7,862 nucleotides of DNA from an uncultured Clostridium sp. Its GTDB lineage: Bacteria > Bacillota > Clostridia > TANB77 > CAG-508. The notes beneath the pieces were generated by a model. That model was not told the origin of the DNA. It ran no database searches and saw nothing but the letters and a program-made list of their open reading frames with translations. The number at the start of each line of letters is the position of its first letter. Position 1 is the first letter of the stretch. This document shows positions 7,278 to 7,862 of the stretch, piece by piece. The position numbers and the translations under genes were made by a program. The stretch covers positions 1-7,862 of the forward strand of contig USAE01000062.1 of NCBI GenBank assembly GCA_900552655.1, given 5' to 3'.

Positions 7278-7706
7278 TTAAATAGGTATATAATAATTTT
7301 CGAATAGAAATTCTAGCTCTTTCAAGCTTTTTTCAATATGATTTTGTGCCATTGTAGAACTACAACCCAAAGCACGCCCAATTTGAGCATAGTTATAATT
7401 CTTTTTAAATTTATATTCTATTATTCTTTTGTCTATTTCTTCCAAACCTTTTATAAATGCGTCTATTAATCGTATTTTCTGACTAATATTTCTCATTTCC
7501 TTTTTTATTTCTATGGCTCTTTGTTCACTACCTACAACAAAATTAGCCGTCGGGTCGCCTATATTAGAAGTTTGTACCCTTTCCCCAATAGGACAACTTT
7601 TTATATCAACATCATTTTCTTTCAAGTGTTCTAATTCTACACTTAGATATTTCAATTCGCTTTTATAACTGTTATAGCTTTCAAGTTCTCTTTTTACATC
7701 ACACAT
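7278..7706 (-). CDS. Phage-type sigma-like HTH regulator (DUF1492/ArpU/RinA-like)
   Basis: A 142-residue probable DNA-binding regulator. The N-terminal third (1-35) is a charged helix. A variable linker with SNIGDPTAN (47-55) follows; this 'sDpTA' signature is common in phage late-gene regulators of this class. A second long helix spans about 62-100. The C-terminus has a sigma-70 region-4-like helix-turn-helix, YNYAQIGRALGCSSTMAQNH (104-123), after the helix RIIEYKF. This order matches DUF1492/RinA/ArpU-like proteins, which activate late or packaging genes in Gram-positive phages. No sigma region 2 is present, so it is not a complete sigma factor. The start is fixed by GGAGGT (complement of 7715-7720), eight nt from the ATG. 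It is first in the cassette, behind a promoter overlapped by a LexA-type palindrome. Family resemblance is by motif and architecture; the target promoter is unknown. Confidence 0.8.
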   Translation of the reverse strand: MCDVKRELESYNSYKSELKYLSVELEHLKENDVDIKSCPIGERVQTSNIGDPTANFVVGSEQRAIEIKKEMRNISQKIRLIDAFIKGLEEIDKRIIEYKFKKNYNYAQIGRALGCSSTMAQNHIEKSLKELEFLFENYYIPI

Positions 7707-7739
7707 AAAAACGCACCTCCAGGAAAAAGAATATAAAAT

Positions 7740-7748
7740 ATTATATCA
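7740..7748 (-). promoter_or_regulatory. Extended -10 promoter of the three-gene cassette
   Basis: TGATATAAT on the - strand combines a TGn extension with a perfect -10 hexamer, 34 nt before the first ATG of the cassette. No consensus -35 is present at 16-18 nt; that position is taken by the SOS-box-like palindrome. Extended -10 promoters often work without a good -35. Confidence 0.6.
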
Positions 7749-7756
7749 CATTCACA

Positions 7757-7768
7757 GAACGTACGTTT
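7757..7768. promoter_or_regulatory. LexA/SOS-box-like operator
   Basis: GAACGTACGTTT fits the Gram-positive LexA (DinR) consensus CGAACRNRYGTTYC at the core positions GAAC, R, R, Y, GTT and Y; only the flanking C's differ. The centre AACGTACGTT is a perfect palindrome. It covers the -35/spacer zone of the cassette promoter, where a bound repressor would block RNA polymerase. Predicted effect: repression in unstressed cells and induction after DNA damage. Not tested against other sites in this genome. Confidence 0.6.
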
Positions 7769-7834
7769 TGAAGATTTCTAATTGCAGCATGATTGAATTA
7801 TTTTTATATCCTCACATTATACCTCGTGAATATA

Positions 7835-7843
7835 TGATATAAT
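7835..7843 (+). promoter_or_regulatory. Rightward extended -10 promoter, divergent from the cassette
   Basis: TGATATAAT on the + strand, preceded by GTGAAT. The same core occurs on the - strand at the cassette promoter (GTGAAT, a 1- or 3-nt linker, then TGATATAATATT). It points out of the window and implies a divergent gene beyond 7862. No -35 consensus is seen. Confidence 0.4.
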
Positions 7844-7862
7844 ATTACTCTTTTTTCTAGTT

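Noticed and set aside
6232..7706. Intact prophage or mobile element
   Set aside because: Only a phage-type regulator and two orphan proteins are visible; there is no integrase, terminase, capsid, lysis gene, attachment repeat or transposase in the window.
7816..7821. Another TATAAT on the - strand
   Set aside because: No -35 and no TG extension; likely chance or part of the divergent promoter region, weaker than the site at 7740-7748.

Overview
The window is very AT-rich, with compact genes and strong purine-rich ribosome binding sites (AAAAGGAG, GGAGG). It carries a clearly Bacillota-type DNA gyrase subunit A. The codon bias (AAA, ATA, TTA, AGA) and gene style suggest a low-GC Clostridia-like bacterium, possibly an uncultured gut lineage. 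That placement is inference; nothing here fixes the genus.

Layout, left to right. (1) 66-812, + strand: a small class I SAM-dependent methyltransferase with its own RBS and a possible -10 box. It ends in a hairpin at 807-839 that contains its stop codon and looks bidirectional. (2) 961-3536, - strand: a two-gene unit of a cytoplasmic GH13 alpha-amylase (2055-3536) followed 2 nt later by a five-helix membrane protein (961-2052). The membrane protein resembles the C-terminal part of DUF2207 proteins. (3) 3661-6099, - strand: full-length gyrA with its own promoter. A perfect 38-bp palindrome separates it from the amylase. gyrB is not present. (4) 6232-7706, - strand: a three-gene accessory cassette upstream of gyrA. 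It encodes a phage-type sigma-like/DUF1492-like HTH protein, a short coiled-coil paralog that lacks the HTH, and a 237-residue protein I cannot assign.

The cassette is the most interesting part. Its upstream region has an extended -10 promoter with a LexA-type (SOS box) palindrome, GAACGTACGTTT, where the -35 element should be. This predicts a DNA-damage-inducible operon whose first gene is a phage-type transcription factor and whose last gene is an orphan amphipathic-helix protein. A nearly identical promoter core faces the other way about 95 bp further right, so a divergent partner gene probably lies just outside the window. The cassette could be a prophage remnant or a small SOS-responsive system. 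The sequence alone does not decide.

The remaining genes are ordinary: gyrase for supercoiling, alpha-amylase for intracellular glucan breakdown, and a generic methyltransferase. No tRNA, rRNA, CRISPR array, transposase or integrase was seen.
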